Assembly: GCA_963825425.1 (NCBI GenBank)
Contig: CAWGTF010000015.1
Coordinates: forward strand, 310,001 to 374,000
Source of the DNA: PALSA-607 sp963825425
GTDB taxonomy: Bacteria > Actinomycetota > Actinomycetes > Acidothermales > Acidothermaceae
Direction: 5' to 3'
Length of the DNA: 64,000 bases
Shown here: positions 26,939 to 36,031 of the stretch, in pieces
Position numbering within the stretch: position 1 is the stretch's first letter
Layout: the number at the start of each line of letters is the position of its first letter
The notes under the pieces: model-generated
Databases searched by the model: none
Told to the model about the DNA's origin: nothing
What the model saw: only the letters and a program-made list of their open reading frames with translations
Translations under genes and position numbers: made by a program

Positions 26939-29518
26939 ATGACCGTGCCGGGCACGCCAGCCAAAGGCGAGCGAACCAGCGGGGCCGGGAGACGGCTCCG
27001 CTCGTTCGTGGTCGGGCTCGTCGCGCTCGCGCTCGGCAGCCTCGGCGTCCTGTGGACACAGACCGGCACGGTCGCGGCGTTCCACATTCCGTGGTTCCTG
27101 CTCGCGGCCTTGTTCTACCTCGCCGAAATCTGTCTCGTGCATCTGCACTTCCGACGAGGTGCGCACTCGTTCTCGATGAGCGAGGTGCCGCTCGTTCTCG
27201 GGTTGTTCTTTGCGACGCCGCGCGAGTTGCTGCTCGCCCAATTTGTTGGTTGCGCACTCGCCTTGGCCGTGCAACGCCGACAGAGCCTGCTCAAAGCGGC
27301 GTTCAACCTGGCGAACTTCGCGGTGACGACGTCAGTCGCGGTCTTCCTGCTTCGGGCCATCGTGCCGCTCGGCAGCCACTTCGACATCCGAGCCTGGGTG
27401 GGCGCAATCGTCGCCACCATGGTCTACGCAGCCCTCGGCAGCGTGGCGGTCGGCGTCGCGATCTGGCTGTCCGAGCACAGCGCCGAAGCCGGCCGCCTCG
27501 GATACGCGTTCCTCATGCTGCTCAGTTCATCGCTCACCAACCTCAGCCTTGGGCTGGTGGCGGCGACCGTCATCGACTACCGGCCCGACGCTGCGTGGCT
27601 GTTGATGGTTCCGGCGGCCACGGTGTTCCTCGCGTATCGCGCGTACATCCGCGAACGCGAGAAGCACGAAATCCTCGAATTCCTTTATACGGCAACGACA
27701 ATTCTGACCCAGAACCCCGACCTCGAGAAGGCAATCGTCGCTTTGCTGGAACAGGCAAAGAAGACGTTCCGCACCGAGAAGGCCGAGGCTGTCATCGCTC
27801 CGCCCGACGATGCGCCGCTGCTGCGGATCCGTCTCGACGGCGAGCAGGTGCCGTGCGTCATGGAACAGGTCACTGATCCTTCGACACTCGCCATGTGGGA
27901 GCGAGTCGCGGTCTCGCGGGGCCCCATCATCGCGTCCGGTCAAGCGGTGGACTATCTCGAGGCTCAGGGCCTGCGCAACGCGATGATCGCCCCGTTACGT
28001 GGCGAGACCCGCGCCATCGGCATGCTGATGATCGGCGACCGGATGGGTGAAGGGACGTCCTTCGGCAAGCAGGATCTGCGGTTGTTCGAGGCTCTCTCCA
28101 ACAACGTCAGCGTCGCGTTGGAGAACGGCCGGCTCGAGCAGTCGCTGTCGCACCTTCGTGAACTCGAGCGCAAGTTGACGCTGCTCGCGTTTCACGACCC
28201 TCTGACCGGCCTCGCGAACCGTTCACTGTTTTCGGATCGAGTCGTCGAGGCGCTGGCTACCGCGCGAAGCGAGGACCGCACCTGCGCGGTTCTGTTCATC
28301 GATCTCGACGACTTCAAGACGGTCAACGACACGCTCGGTCACGAGGCGGGCGACCAGTTGCTGGCCGCGGTCGCCGAACGCATCACGAGTTGCTTGCGGC
28401 CAACCGACCAGCCCGCGCGGCTCGGCGGCGACGAGTTCGCCGTCCTCATCGAGGACGCACTGTCGGGCCAGGCTGCCGAGCGAGTGGCCGCCCGAATCAC
28501 CGATGCATTGCGACTCCCGATCAACATCAACGGCGGCGACCTCTACACCCGCGCGAGCATCGGAATCGCCACAAGTCAGGATGTTCATTCCGCGGACGAG
28601 ATGCTGCGCAACGCCGACCTCGCGATGTACATGGCCAAGGCTGACGGCAAAGGTCGGTATCGATGGTTTCGGCCGAGCATGCGAGCGGACGTCGTCAAGC
28701 GCCACCAGTTGAAGTCCGACCTCGAGCGCGCGGCCGACCGCGGCGAGTTCCAGGTGTACTACCAGCCGATCGTCGATTTGCACACCGGAGCACCGGTCGG
28801 CGCTGAGGCGCTTGTGCGTTGGATACATCCCCAGCGCGGGCTGATCTTCCCGGCGTCCTTCATTCCCACTGCCGAACGGTCGGGCCTGATCAACGAGATC
28901 GGCCGCTTCGTGCTGCAGGACGCCTGCGCGCGGGTCGCCGGCTGGCAGGAGATCGCGTCGTTCAACCCGACCCCGTTCGCCGTCAGCGTCAACCTCTCGC
29001 CGGCCCAGTTCACTCAACCCGACCTCGTCGCACAGGTCGAAGAAGCCGTCGAGAGAGCAGCCATCGATCCCGCGACCGTGATCCTCGAGATCACCGAAGG
29101 TCTGATGCTGGCAGGTTCCGAGCGGGTTGTGCGCACACTCAAGCGGCTCAGCGCAGTCGGCGTCCGGATGGCAATGGACGACTTCGGCACCGGCTACGCG
29201 TCGCTGAGTTCGCTGCGTGAGCTGCCCATGGACATGATCAAGATTGCGAAGACGTTCACCGATGACATCAGCGACAACGAGGTGAAGTCGCCGTTCGTCC
29301 GCGCCATGATCGAACTCGGCGAAGCGCTCGGGCTCATTACGCTGGCCGAAGGAATCGAGACCGCGCAGCAGGCCCGCGAGCTCGACCGGCTCGGCTGCCA
29401 GCTCGGACAGGGCTACCACTTCGCGCGGCCGATCCCGGCGACGGGTATCGACCAGTTGCTGACCCGCTACGTCGAGGAGAACGGCAAGCTCGCGCAGGTT
29501 ATCGCCTTTCCGGCGTAG
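26939..29518 (+). CDS. Membrane GAF-GGDEF-EAL protein (c-di-GMP synthesis/hydrolysis)
   Basis: An intact 859-residue protein. About seven transmembrane helices fill residues 20-215, a GAF-like sensor domain residues 235-390, GGDEF about 400-565 and EAL about 580-835. The cyclase active site is intact (RLGGDEFAVL), and the product-inhibition I-site RPTD sits five residues before it. The phosphodiesterase residues are also intact: EALVRW, NLSPAQF, ITEGLML, DDFGTGYASL, KIAKTF and AEGIETAQQ. It could therefore make and break c-di-GMP, with the sensor parts deciding the balance. ATG 26939 lies six bases after the protease stop, and a cNMP-domain MFS gene follows. Confidence 0.95.
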   Translation: MTVPGTPAKGERTSGAGRRLRSFVVGLVALALGSLGVLWTQTGTVAAFHIPWFLLAALFYLAEICLVHLHFRRGAHSFSMSEVPLVLGLFFATPRELLLAQFVGCALALAVQRRQSLLKAAFNLANFAVTTSVAVFLLRAIVPLGSHFDIRAWVGAIVATMVYAALGSVAVGVAIWLSEHSAEAGRLGYAFLMLLSSSLTNLSLGLVAATVIDYRPDAAWLLMVPAATVFLAYRAYIREREKHEILEFLYTATTILTQNPDLEKAIVALLEQAKKTFRTEKAEAVIAPPDDAPLLRIRLDGEQVPCVMEQVTDPSTLAMWERVAVSRGPIIASGQAVDYLEAQGLRNAMIAPLRGETRAIGMLMIGDRMGEGTSFGKQDLRLFEALSNNVSVALENGRLEQSLSHLRELERKLTLLAFHDPLTGLANRSLFSDRVVEALATARSEDRTCAVLFIDLDDFKTVNDTLGHEAGDQLLAAVAERITSCLRPTDQPARLGGDEFAVLIEDALSGQAAERVAARITDALRLPININGGDLYTRASIGIATSQDVHSADEMLRNADLAMYMAKADGKGRYRWFRPSMRADVVKRHQLKSDLERAADRGEFQVYYQPIVDLHTGAPVGAEALVRWIHPQRGLIFPASFIPTAERSGLINEIGRFVLQDACARVAGWQEIASFNPTPFAVSVNLSPAQFTQPDLVAQVEEAVERAAIDPATVILEITEGLMLAGSERVVRTLKRLSAVGVRMAMDDFGTGYASLSSLRELPMDMIKIAKTFTDDISDNEVKSPFVRAMIELGEALGLITLAEGIETAQQARELDRLGCQLGQGYHFARPIPATGIDQLLTRYVEENGKLAQVIAFPA

Positions 29519-29576
29519 CGAACGAAGTGAGTGAAGCAGGAAGGCCCGTTTAACTGCTTTCCCGGCGTAGCGAACG
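29506..29576 (+). repeat. Short direct repeat flanking the GGDEF-EAL stop
   Basis: CTTTCCGGCGTAGCGAACG (29506-29524, including the stop codon) recurs as CTTTCCCGGCGTAGCGAACG at 29557-29576. The GTAGCGAACG core followed by GTGAG-like words resembles a small dispersed repeat; a local duplication is equally possible. Confidence 0.6.
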
Positions 29577-29589
29577 CACGTGCGAGCAT

Positions 29590-31227
29590 GTGCCGGTGAA
29601 GGTGCGCGGGGCCGTCGTCGGCAACAACGCATTGCTCCGCGCCCAACTGTCGTTCGGAGCCGCGTTCACCGCGGAGTGGTCATTCTCGGTCGGCATTAGC
29701 CTGGTGGCGTTCGCGCACGGAGGCGCAATCGCGGTCGGGCTGGTTGCGCTAGTTCGGCTGGTGCCGGCGGCCTTCCTCGCGCCCGTCACTTCTGTCTATG
29801 CCGATCGGATGCCGCGCGAACGCGTCCTGTTCATCTCGAGTGCCGTCCGAGGAATTGCGACGCTGGCTGCAGCACCCGTTCTAGCCGCCGGTGGCCCCGT
29901 AGTGGTGGTGTATGCGCTGGCCGTCGTGTCCACGATCGCCTTCACGCCATACCGGGCGAGCCACTCGGCCCTGCTGCCGTCGTTGTGCCGCAGCCCAGAC
30001 GAGCTGACGTCAGTCAACGTCGTTCGCGGCGCGCTGGACTCGCTGAGTGTCATCCTCGGTCCTTTGGTCGCGGCGCTTCTCCTCGCCGTGTGGAGCATCT
30101 CTGCGGTGTTCGTGTTCGCCGGGGCGTGCGCGTTGATTTCTGCAGGTCTGGTCGCGCGGCTGAGCTATGAGAACATCCCGCTGCCGGCAGCGCGACGAAG
30201 GCATCTCTGGGTCGAGATCCACGACGGACTCACGGCGGTCGCCTCAAACGCGGGTGTGAGCGTGGTGGTCGGGTTCGTCGTGCTGCAGGCCGCGATCCGG
30301 GGCGCATTCAGCGTCTTTGTCGTCGTCGTGACGATCGACACCCTCCACGGTGACCAGTCAAGCGTCGGACTGCTTCAGGGTGCCGTTGGCATCGGGGCTC
30401 TGCTCGGCAGCATCGCATGCACACAATTGATAGGTAGTCGCGCGATGACGCGATGGCTCGGTGTCGCAATCATCTTGTGGGGAGCGCCCATAGCGCTGAT
30501 TGGTTTGCTGCCGCACTATGGCGTCGCACTCATTGCAGCCGCAGTCATCGGTATCGGTAACTCACTGGTCGACGTCACCGCGTTCACACTCATCGCGCGC
30601 ATGGTGCCCAATGCAGTTTTGGCCCGCGTGTTCGGGGTGCTCGAGAGCGCGGGTGCCCTGGCCGTCGGAATCGGCGCGATTGTGGCGCCGCTTCTGATGG
30701 AGTTGCTCGGTACGAAGGGCGCCTTGCTGACGGTCGGTGCCATCGCCCCGGTCGTGACTCTAATCTGGTGGCGGCGGCTCACCACGATCGACGCGTCGGT
30801 GGCGGTCCGGACCGACGACATCATGTTGCTCCGCGAGGTACCGATGCTTCGGCCATTGCCAGTTCCCGTGATCGAGCAGCTCGCTCACGGCCTACACCGC
30901 ACGCAGCTAGGCCCAGGCGAGGCGGTCTTCGTAGCAGGTGCCACCGGCGACAGCTTCTACGTTGTCGCTCGCGGCACGGTGAACGTGCTCGACGGTGACC
31001 ACTTCGTACGTACCATGGGACACGGGGAGGGCTTTGGCGAGATCGCGCTGCTTGGCAATAGCACGCGGACCATGACCGTGCGAGCGTCCGAACACGTCGA
31101 GCTCTATGGCATCAGCCGCAGCAACTTCCTCACCGCGATCACCAGCATCCGCGATGCTCGTATAGCAGCGGAGGCCACGAGGTCGACGTACGTGACCCAC
31201 GCGCCCGGCACACCGGTGGACGAATGA
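29590..31227 (+). CDS. MFS transporter fused to a cyclic-nucleotide-binding domain
   Basis: A 545-residue intact protein. Residues 1-400 are an MFS transporter of about twelve helices, with an A-motif-like YADRMPRERVLF. Residues 410-530 form a cNMP-binding domain with GPGEAVFVAGATGDSFYVVARG and the phosphate-binding cassette GFGEIALLGNSTRTMTV; the Glu and the Arg expected to contact cNMP are present. Transport may be gated by cAMP or a related ligand (inference). GTG 29590 is one of several close GTG codons and no ribosome site is evident. A second protein of the same build lies at 36919-38481. Confidence 0.88.
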   Translation: MPVKVRGAVVGNNALLRAQLSFGAAFTAEWSFSVGISLVAFAHGGAIAVGLVALVRLVPAAFLAPVTSVYADRMPRERVLFISSAVRGIATLAAAPVLAAGGPVVVVYALAVVSTIAFTPYRASHSALLPSLCRSPDELTSVNVVRGALDSLSVILGPLVAALLLAVWSISAVFVFAGACALISAGLVARLSYENIPLPAARRRHLWVEIHDGLTAVASNAGVSVVVGFVVLQAAIRGAFSVFVVVVTIDTLHGDQSSVGLLQGAVGIGALLGSIACTQLIGSRAMTRWLGVAIILWGAPIALIGLLPHYGVALIAAAVIGIGNSLVDVTAFTLIARMVPNAVLARVFGVLESAGALAVGIGAIVAPLLMELLGTKGALLTVGAIAPVVTLIWWRRLTTIDASVAVRTDDIMLLREVPMLRPLPVPVIEQLAHGLHRTQLGPGEAVFVAGATGDSFYVVARGTVNVLDGDHFVRTMGHGEGFGEIALLGNSTRTMTVRASEHVELYGISRSNFLTAITSIRDARIAAEATRSTYVTHAPGTPVDE

Positions 31228-31240
31228 CGGGGCGGACCGT

Positions 31241-31909
31241 GTGGTGACACCGGGCGAGAGTGGCGAGGACGATCCATGGCTGGCTGGTGATTCACGCTGC
31301 GCTCTGAGGCGCTGGCTGCCGCGCATCGCGTGGGCGGTCGGTGGCGTCTTTCTCGCCGTGGCTGCGCTGCCGTTTGTCACCCGCGGCGTCTGGTCTAGTG
31401 CCCCACGCGACGCTGAAGGGTTTTCCGACCAGCCGATCCCGAGCCTCGGAACTGTCGCAGCGCTGGCGTTGCTGGTGACCCTGCCCTATCTGCTGTTTCC
31501 GATCGCCTTCGCTGCCACAACGTCCGTCGTCGACCAGCAGGTCGAGGCCGCGACTGTATGCGGCAACAGGTCCGTGCGACTCGATCGCATCGCGCACGTC
31601 GGGGCCACCGCGATCCGCTGGCGGCGATCGACGTTCAACCTCTTCTTGCGTGACCTCGATGGCCGCCGGCTGATCGTCGTGACCAAGACTGCAAAGGATG
31701 TCCCCGACGAGATTCGACAAGCTGTGGTCACCCTCGCCGCCGCCCACCCGGACGCGGTCTCGACCCGCGCCCGGGCACACCTGCGATTGCCGGACAGACC
31801 CGCGTTCACCCGACGAACACTCTTGGGATCGGTCACCGTGCTCGCCTGGATCGCGTGGACCTTCATGTTGCTTGGCGGTGGCGCCTTCTATCTGTGGCTA
31901 CTCGGCTAG
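31241..31909 (+). CDS. Hypothetical three-helix membrane protein
   Basis: A 222-residue protein not assigned to a family. Transmembrane segments are seen near residues 28-48, 70-92 and 198-220. Between the second and third helix is a soluble part of about 100 residues (SVRLDRIAHVGATAIRWRRS, NLFLRDLDGRRLIVVTK), which has the look of a small PH-like beta domain. The function is unknown. It begins 14 bases after the MFS-cNMP gene and may share its transcript. Confidence 0.6.
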   Translation: MVTPGESGEDDPWLAGDSRCALRRWLPRIAWAVGGVFLAVAALPFVTRGVWSSAPRDAEGFSDQPIPSLGTVAALALLVTLPYLLFPIAFAATTSVVDQQVEAATVCGNRSVRLDRIAHVGATAIRWRRSTFNLFLRDLDGRRLIVVTKTAKDVPDEIRQAVVTLAAAHPDAVSTRARAHLRLPDRPAFTRRTLLGSVTVLAWIAWTFMLLGGGAFYLWLLG

Positions 31910-31950
31910 GTATCAGCTTCGAGGATCAGCTTCCGGGTCGTAGCCGTCTG

Positions 31951-32217
31951 CTACTTGAAGTTGCTGTTGTGCAACTCCGCGAACTTGGGGTCAGGCGTGT
32001 CGGGAGGCAGGTGCGGCTTGACGACCTGGTTGAACCAGGCGTCGTGCTGATCGATCGAGTCCCAGATCTCGACCACCGTGATGCCGCCGTCTTCCGCGAT
32101 GGCGTAGTGGGCAACGAACCCGTCAGCCTTGCTTTGAGACGGTAGGGCTGCGGCGGCGACTTGGTCGTACATCTCAAGGGACATGTCCGCCGAGTGGTGC
32201 TGCTTGAGGACTGTCAT
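31951..32217 (-). CDS. Small dimeric alpha/beta-barrel-like protein
   Basis: An 88-residue protein whose pattern resembles the antibiotic-biosynthesis-monooxygenase/dimeric alpha-beta barrel fold: GFVAHYAIAEDGGITVVEIWDSIDQHDAWFN and a C-terminal HLPPDTPDPK segment. Its start is ATG 32217, five bases after GAAGGG; the longer frame upstream is not needed. The substrate is unknown, and it may not be an enzyme. Confidence 0.65.
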   Translation of the reverse strand: MTVLKQHHSADMSLEMYDQVAAAALPSQSKADGFVAHYAIAEDGGITVVEIWDSIDQHDAWFNQVVKPHLPPDTPDPKFAELHNSNFK

Positions 32218-32357
32218 GGCTACCCTTCGCTCGCGGCCCGGAAGCCCGGGCCCCGACATCATCGCCCCGCCGGCCCGCGGAGGCAACGAGAGCCAGCCGG
32301 CGCGCATACAGTGCTGGGAAAGTGGGGTCGAGGTGGCCTGAGGCTGGGGGGAGTGTC

Positions 32358-33665
32358 ATGGGCGACGTGCTGGGTCACGACCCTGCTCAGTGGCCCCGGC
32401 CGCGGCGGTCGTTGGTGGTCGCGACCGTGGTCGTCGTTGTGTTAGCTGGCGTGACGTGGCTGGCCGCAGTGAACAGGAAATCGCATTCCGCCGCCGGCCC
32501 GATCGGTGCGCCCGTGACGGCGGCCGCCTCCTCATCGGGTGTCGCGATGGTGAGCGCCAGCGCGTCTGCGCAGGTGGCTAGCAGCTCGCCTCCGCTCGGG
32601 ACCGCGAGCACCTTCGTGGCGACGTTCTCGCCAGCGGCATCGCCACCGCCGACGTTGGTAGGCCGGGCTGCGAGAAACACCGGTGTCCGGCTGCTGGTCG
32701 CGTCCTCCGCTGCGCCTGCGCGGGTCGGGATCTTCGCCCTCGACGGCGGAACCGTGTCAGCGGTGCGTGGCATTCCTGCGGGCGGCTGCCCAGTGGGCAA
32801 CGTCTTCCGGATACCGGGAACCGAGAAGTGGGCGCTTATCTCGCAACAGCCAACTAGCGGCTCGCAGCCGTGCGATTCGGCCACCGGCGGCATCTATGTC
32901 GTCGACGCCGTCGCGTTGACCGCGCGCTGGATCGGCTCAGCGCAGGGTATTGCCGCCGCCGATAGCGGGTCGCTATGGACTGTCTCAGGTGTTGATCTGC
33001 AACCAGCCCAACAACTCGTGGGATCCGAAATTGTGCAACGCGTTAGCCTCACCGGTGCAGCGTTGAGCCCGGTCTACGCGCTGCCATTCGGCTGGGCCGT
33101 GATCAAGGGCCTCACCCCTGACCTGCTGTTGCTTGTCCGCGACCAGGGCGCAGGCTCAGACAACTACGAGGCTTGGCGGCCAAGTACCGGCACAGTTCTG
33201 GGTCAATACGAGCGGGTGCTCGCCGCGAACGCCAGCGTTGTGGTGTGGGTGAACACCGCGTGCGCGCCCGACAACTGCCCCGTCCATCTCAGTGCACCGG
33301 CCAGCGACACCGACCGCACCGTCTCGCTGCCCGCGGGTGCCTATGCCTACGACGGTTCGCTCAGCGACGACGGCACCTACCTCGCGCTATCCCTGGGTAC
33401 CGGGGCCGACACCCAAGGAGCCACCGATCAAGACACTGGTGTCATCGTGGACATGGCTTCGCGGGTCGTTCACCTCATCCCGCAAACCAAAGTTCCGGCG
33501 AGCGAGACGGGAGGCCTGTCACTGAACTGGGCCGCGCGAGGATGGCTGCTCGTCAGCACTCCCGGACCCAATGCGACCAGTCAACTTGCGGCATACAACC
33601 CCACCACCGGCGCGTTCGTCGTTCCTCAGCACCTGCCGCCGACCGACGAATACGCAGTCGTCTAG
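32358..33665 (+). CDS. Hypothetical membrane-anchored propeller-like protein
   Basis: A 435-residue protein of no recognised family. A cytoplasmic Pro/Arg-rich N-terminus is followed by one transmembrane helix near residues 20-38 (SLVVATVVVVVLAGVTWLAA), a Ser/Ala/Thr-rich linker to about residue 105, and then a beta-rich external domain with repeated Gly-Thr-Val-type strands suggesting a beta-propeller (RVGIFALDGGTVSAV, GAYAYDGSLSDDGTYLALS). A Cys pair (TACAPDNCP) may form a disulfide. GGGGAG precedes ATG 32358 by five bases. Its role is unknown. Confidence 0.6.
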   Translation: MGDVLGHDPAQWPRPRRSLVVATVVVVVLAGVTWLAAVNRKSHSAAGPIGAPVTAAASSSGVAMVSASASAQVASSSPPLGTASTFVATFSPAASPPPTLVGRAARNTGVRLLVASSAAPARVGIFALDGGTVSAVRGIPAGGCPVGNVFRIPGTEKWALISQQPTSGSQPCDSATGGIYVVDAVALTARWIGSAQGIAAADSGSLWTVSGVDLQPAQQLVGSEIVQRVSLTGAALSPVYALPFGWAVIKGLTPDLLLLVRDQGAGSDNYEAWRPSTGTVLGQYERVLAANASVVVWVNTACAPDNCPVHLSAPASDTDRTVSLPAGAYAYDGSLSDDGTYLALSLGTGADTQGATDQDTGVIVDMASRVVHLIPQTKVPASETGGLSLNWAARGWLLVSTPGPNATSQLAAYNPTTGAFVVPQHLPPTDEYAVV

Positions 33666-33748
33666 GGCTCTTAGAACCCCGACGCGAGCAACCAAACGAG
33701 CATCAGCAAAACGGTCGGCCACAGCGGGCCGCCCCCGGCTGGGGATCT

Positions 33749-34357
33749 TCATTGGGGCGGGTGCGCTGGCCTCCCCGGTTGCGGGTGAATCGTTTCGTGG
33801 CGGGCGAGCATCGCGACGAATTCGTTGATCTTGCGCTCGCGGGACTCGTCCCGCTTCAGCGAGCCGAGGCGGTGGATGAGGGCGTAGCGGTTGGCCTTGG
33901 TCAACACGTCGAACATCGCCTGAGCTGCCGGGTTGGCGGCGATCGCGTCCAGCAGTGCGGCTGGTACCTCGGCCTGTGACTGCGGGGCGTAAGCGGCCTG
34001 CCACCGCCCGTCGGCCTTCGCCGCATCGACCGCAGCATGGCCCGCCGGCAGCATCCGACCTGCCCTCTCAAGTCGCGCGACGTGACCGACGTTGCGCTGA
34101 GACCACGAACTGCGGGGGCCTCGGGGTGTGAACCGTATGAGAGAGGTTTCGTCGTCCCGCTTTCGTGTCTGCCCATCGATCCAGCCAACGCAAAGCGCTT
34201 CGTCGACCGCTTCCGGCCAGGTCAGCGTCGTGGTCGTGCCACCCTTCTTAGTCAATGCCAGCCACACACCCGGTGACGTGGTGTGGTGAACAGCCAACCA
34301 AGACCGGAGCGCTTCGGCATCGGAGACGACCAGCACGTCCAGCTCTGCTCGCGGCAT
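33749..34357 (-). CDS. YdeI/OmpD-associated family protein
   Basis: A 202-residue protein of the YdeI/OmpD-associated family. The N-terminal block ALRSWLAVHHTTSPGVWLALTKKG, the VDEALCVGWIDGQTRKRDDE signature and ETSLIRFTPRGPRSSWSQRNV are typical, as is the C-terminal AIAANPAAQAMFDVLTKANRYALIHRL-like part. Members have been linked to bacteriocin or peptide resistance in enterobacteria, but the molecular function is unknown. MPRAELD at 34357 is taken as the start. Confidence 0.85.
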   Translation of the reverse strand: MPRAELDVLVVSDAEALRSWLAVHHTTSPGVWLALTKKGGTTTTLTWPEAVDEALCVGWIDGQTRKRDDETSLIRFTPRGPRSSWSQRNVGHVARLERAGRMLPAGHAAVDAAKADGRWQAAYAPQSQAEVPAALLDAIAANPAAQAMFDVLTKANRYALIHRLGSLKRDESRERKINEFVAMLARHETIHPQPGRPAHPPQ

Positions 34358-34511
34358 AGCGACACGGTAACGGCAGCTACCGACGCACGCCGGATAGCGC
34401 CGCGCAGCGCGGTGCCGACAGCAAGTGTGCGCGTTTCCGATGGCGCTACCGACGTGTAAGCGGTAGCACTGTCTGAACGTCAGCGATGGCAGCGCATCGG
34501 CGGCTGCGGGG

Positions 34512-35888
34512 CTAGCTGGCGATTTGTCGGCGTTGGGCGAGGACGCTAATCGCATACGGACGATCAAGTCGCTGTCCGTCCCATCGTGGGGTGGCGGCAT
34601 CGGCGGCGACATGTGCGTGTTCGTCTTCAAGGGGCCGGGTGTCTGGGCTGGCCGAGCGTCGGATCGGTGCGCTGAGGTCGCGGCCGTCGGAGGCCACGAA
34701 GCGGAACCTGCTCGCCCCGGCGGGCAGGATGTGGAACTGCCCGGCGTGATGGGCCACGTGGTGTCGCTCACAGAGAAGCAAGAGGTTGCCCAGATCGGTG
34801 CGGCCACCGTGGATCCAGTGAATCCGGTGGTGGGCGTGCAGGTTCTTGGTGTTCGGGCAGCCCGGGTGCGCGCAGTGACCGTGTTGACGCAGCAACAAGG
34901 CTCGGTACTGCCGGTCGGTGACCAGCCGATGGGAGCGCCCGACGTCGAGCACGTTCGATGCGCTGTCGTGGATCACGGTGCGGATCCGACCGTCGCACAG
35001 CAGCCGTTGAACGACCCGGTCGGGAAGCCCCGGCCCATCCGCGATCCGCGCATACGGACGGGCAGGAATCGGGGCGTCGCCGGGGTCACGTTCAGCTGAA
35101 CGCGGGTCAGGCGAGTCATCGGTCCCGCGTTCAGCTGAACGCGGCGGCACCTCATCCTCATCGTGCACCGGCACCTGTGCGGCGTCGAGGTGGATAACGA
35201 CTGCGGCGCGTTCATCCCCGCGCAGCTCACGCGGCGGATTGTTAGCGTCGCCCAGTGAAGCTAGCCCGATCTCCGCCAGCCGCAGCAGCGCATCCGCCGG
35301 GCTACAGCCGTCGCGCCCCACGATGGCGTCGATCGCTGCCCCCACCAGCGCGCCGCGTTCTGGGTCGAGCCGGGCGGACAGCTGCCAGCGGCTATCCGAG
35401 CTCCAGGACTGCTTCAGGTACTCACCGCGGTCGCTGGCCTGCTCATCGTGATCCACCGTACGCAACCCGCGGACCACCACCTCCAACTGGGCCACCGTGG
35501 CGTGCCGCGCCGCCTCGATCAGCTCATCGACCAACCCGACCTCACCGGGCTGCGCGATGCGGCTGATCGCGCGCACCTGCGAATACGACAGGCGACCGGC
35601 GGCCATCTCCTCAGCCAACCGGGGATGGTGCCGCAGCGAGCTGGCGACCCGCACGTGTTCGACCGCGGTGCGCTGCGCGATCCCACACGCGTGGGTCAAC
35701 CACTGAGCAGACGACACCAACCCGAACGGGATATACCCCTGCCGCGCATCGAACTGCGCCACCAACAACAAGAACCTGCATGTCGCCGCCGCCAGCCGAC
35801 CCGACAAGTCAACGATGCGCGCACCAAGCTCATCGACCGACAACTCAGCTGGCGAACGATCTACAGAAGAAGAATCAACGAGTTCCAT
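34512..35888 (-). CDS. DUF222 (13E12-repeat-family) protein with C-terminal HNH nuclease domain
   Basis: A 458-residue protein. The first 250 residues are the helical DUF222 domain (FGLVSSAQWLTHACGIAQRTA, GRLSYSQVRAISRIA). The C-terminus has an HNH site, CAHPGCPNTKNLHAHHRIHW and GNLLLLCERHHVAHH, with zinc CxxC-type ligands. The family is abundant and often multi-copy in actinobacteria (REP13E12 in mycobacteria) and is suspected of being mobile; its function is not established. A charged middle part (residues about 255-285) contains two copies of RSAER, each encoded by the palindrome GTTCAGCTGAAC. Confidence 0.88.
   Translation of the reverse strand: MELVDSSSVDRSPAELSVDELGARIVDLSGRLAAATCRFLLLVAQFDARQGYIPFGLVSSAQWLTHACGIAQRTAVEHVRVASSLRHHPRLAEEMAAGRLSYSQVRAISRIAQPGEVGLVDELIEAARHATVAQLEVVVRGLRTVDHDEQASDRGEYLKQSWSSDSRWQLSARLDPERGALVGAAIDAIVGRDGCSPADALLRLAEIGLASLGDANNPPRELRGDERAAVVIHLDAAQVPVHDEDEVPPRSAERGTDDSPDPRSAERDPGDAPIPARPYARIADGPGLPDRVVQRLLCDGRIRTVIHDSASNVLDVGRSHRLVTDRQYRALLLRQHGHCAHPGCPNTKNLHAHHRIHWIHGGRTDLGNLLLLCERHHVAHHAGQFHILPAGASRFRFVASDGRDLSAPIRRSASPDTRPLEDEHAHVAADAATPRWDGQRLDRPYAISVLAQRRQIAS
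35090..35101. repeat. Palindrome GTTCAGCTGAAC, copy 1
   Basis: A perfect 12-base palindrome inside the DUF222/HNH gene, flanked by ACG and GCG. Confidence 0.85.
35125..35144. repeat. 20-bp palindrome, copy 2 of the GTTCAGCTGAAC repeat
   Basis: CCGCGTTCAGCTGAACGCGG is a perfect 20-base palindrome, 39 bases after copy 1 and in the same reading phase of the host gene (both encode RSAER). Confidence 0.9.
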
Positions 35889-35942
35889 CCCCGCACGCTA
35901 CCCATCCCCACCGACACTTGCAGGGTCGTGTGTGCCCGCCGT

Positions 35943-35954
35943 GTTCAGCTGAAC
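35943..35954. repeat. Palindrome GTTCAGCTGAAC, copy 3
   Basis: The same 12-base palindrome upstream of the DUF222/HNH start, in the noncoding stretch before the aldo/keto reductase gene. Confidence 0.85.
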
Positions 35955-36031
35955 GCCGAAGAATCTCCAACCTGTTGTCGTAGTGAGCGCACCGTGGATC
36001 GACCAACCCAGCGACCTCGCACTGCGCGGCA

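Noticed and set aside
26197..27087. A minus-strand protein with VAPVHVAPVQ repeats
   Set aside because: It is the complement of the GATWT repeat of the S8 protease and has no start signal or codon bias.
28223..29632. A 469-residue frame antisense to GGDEF-EAL
   Set aside because: Shadow of the strongly supported sense gene.
34512..35888. DUF222/HNH gene as a complete mobile element
   Set aside because: No terminal inverted repeats, target duplication or integrase were seen at its ends, so it is listed only as a gene of a suspected mobile family.
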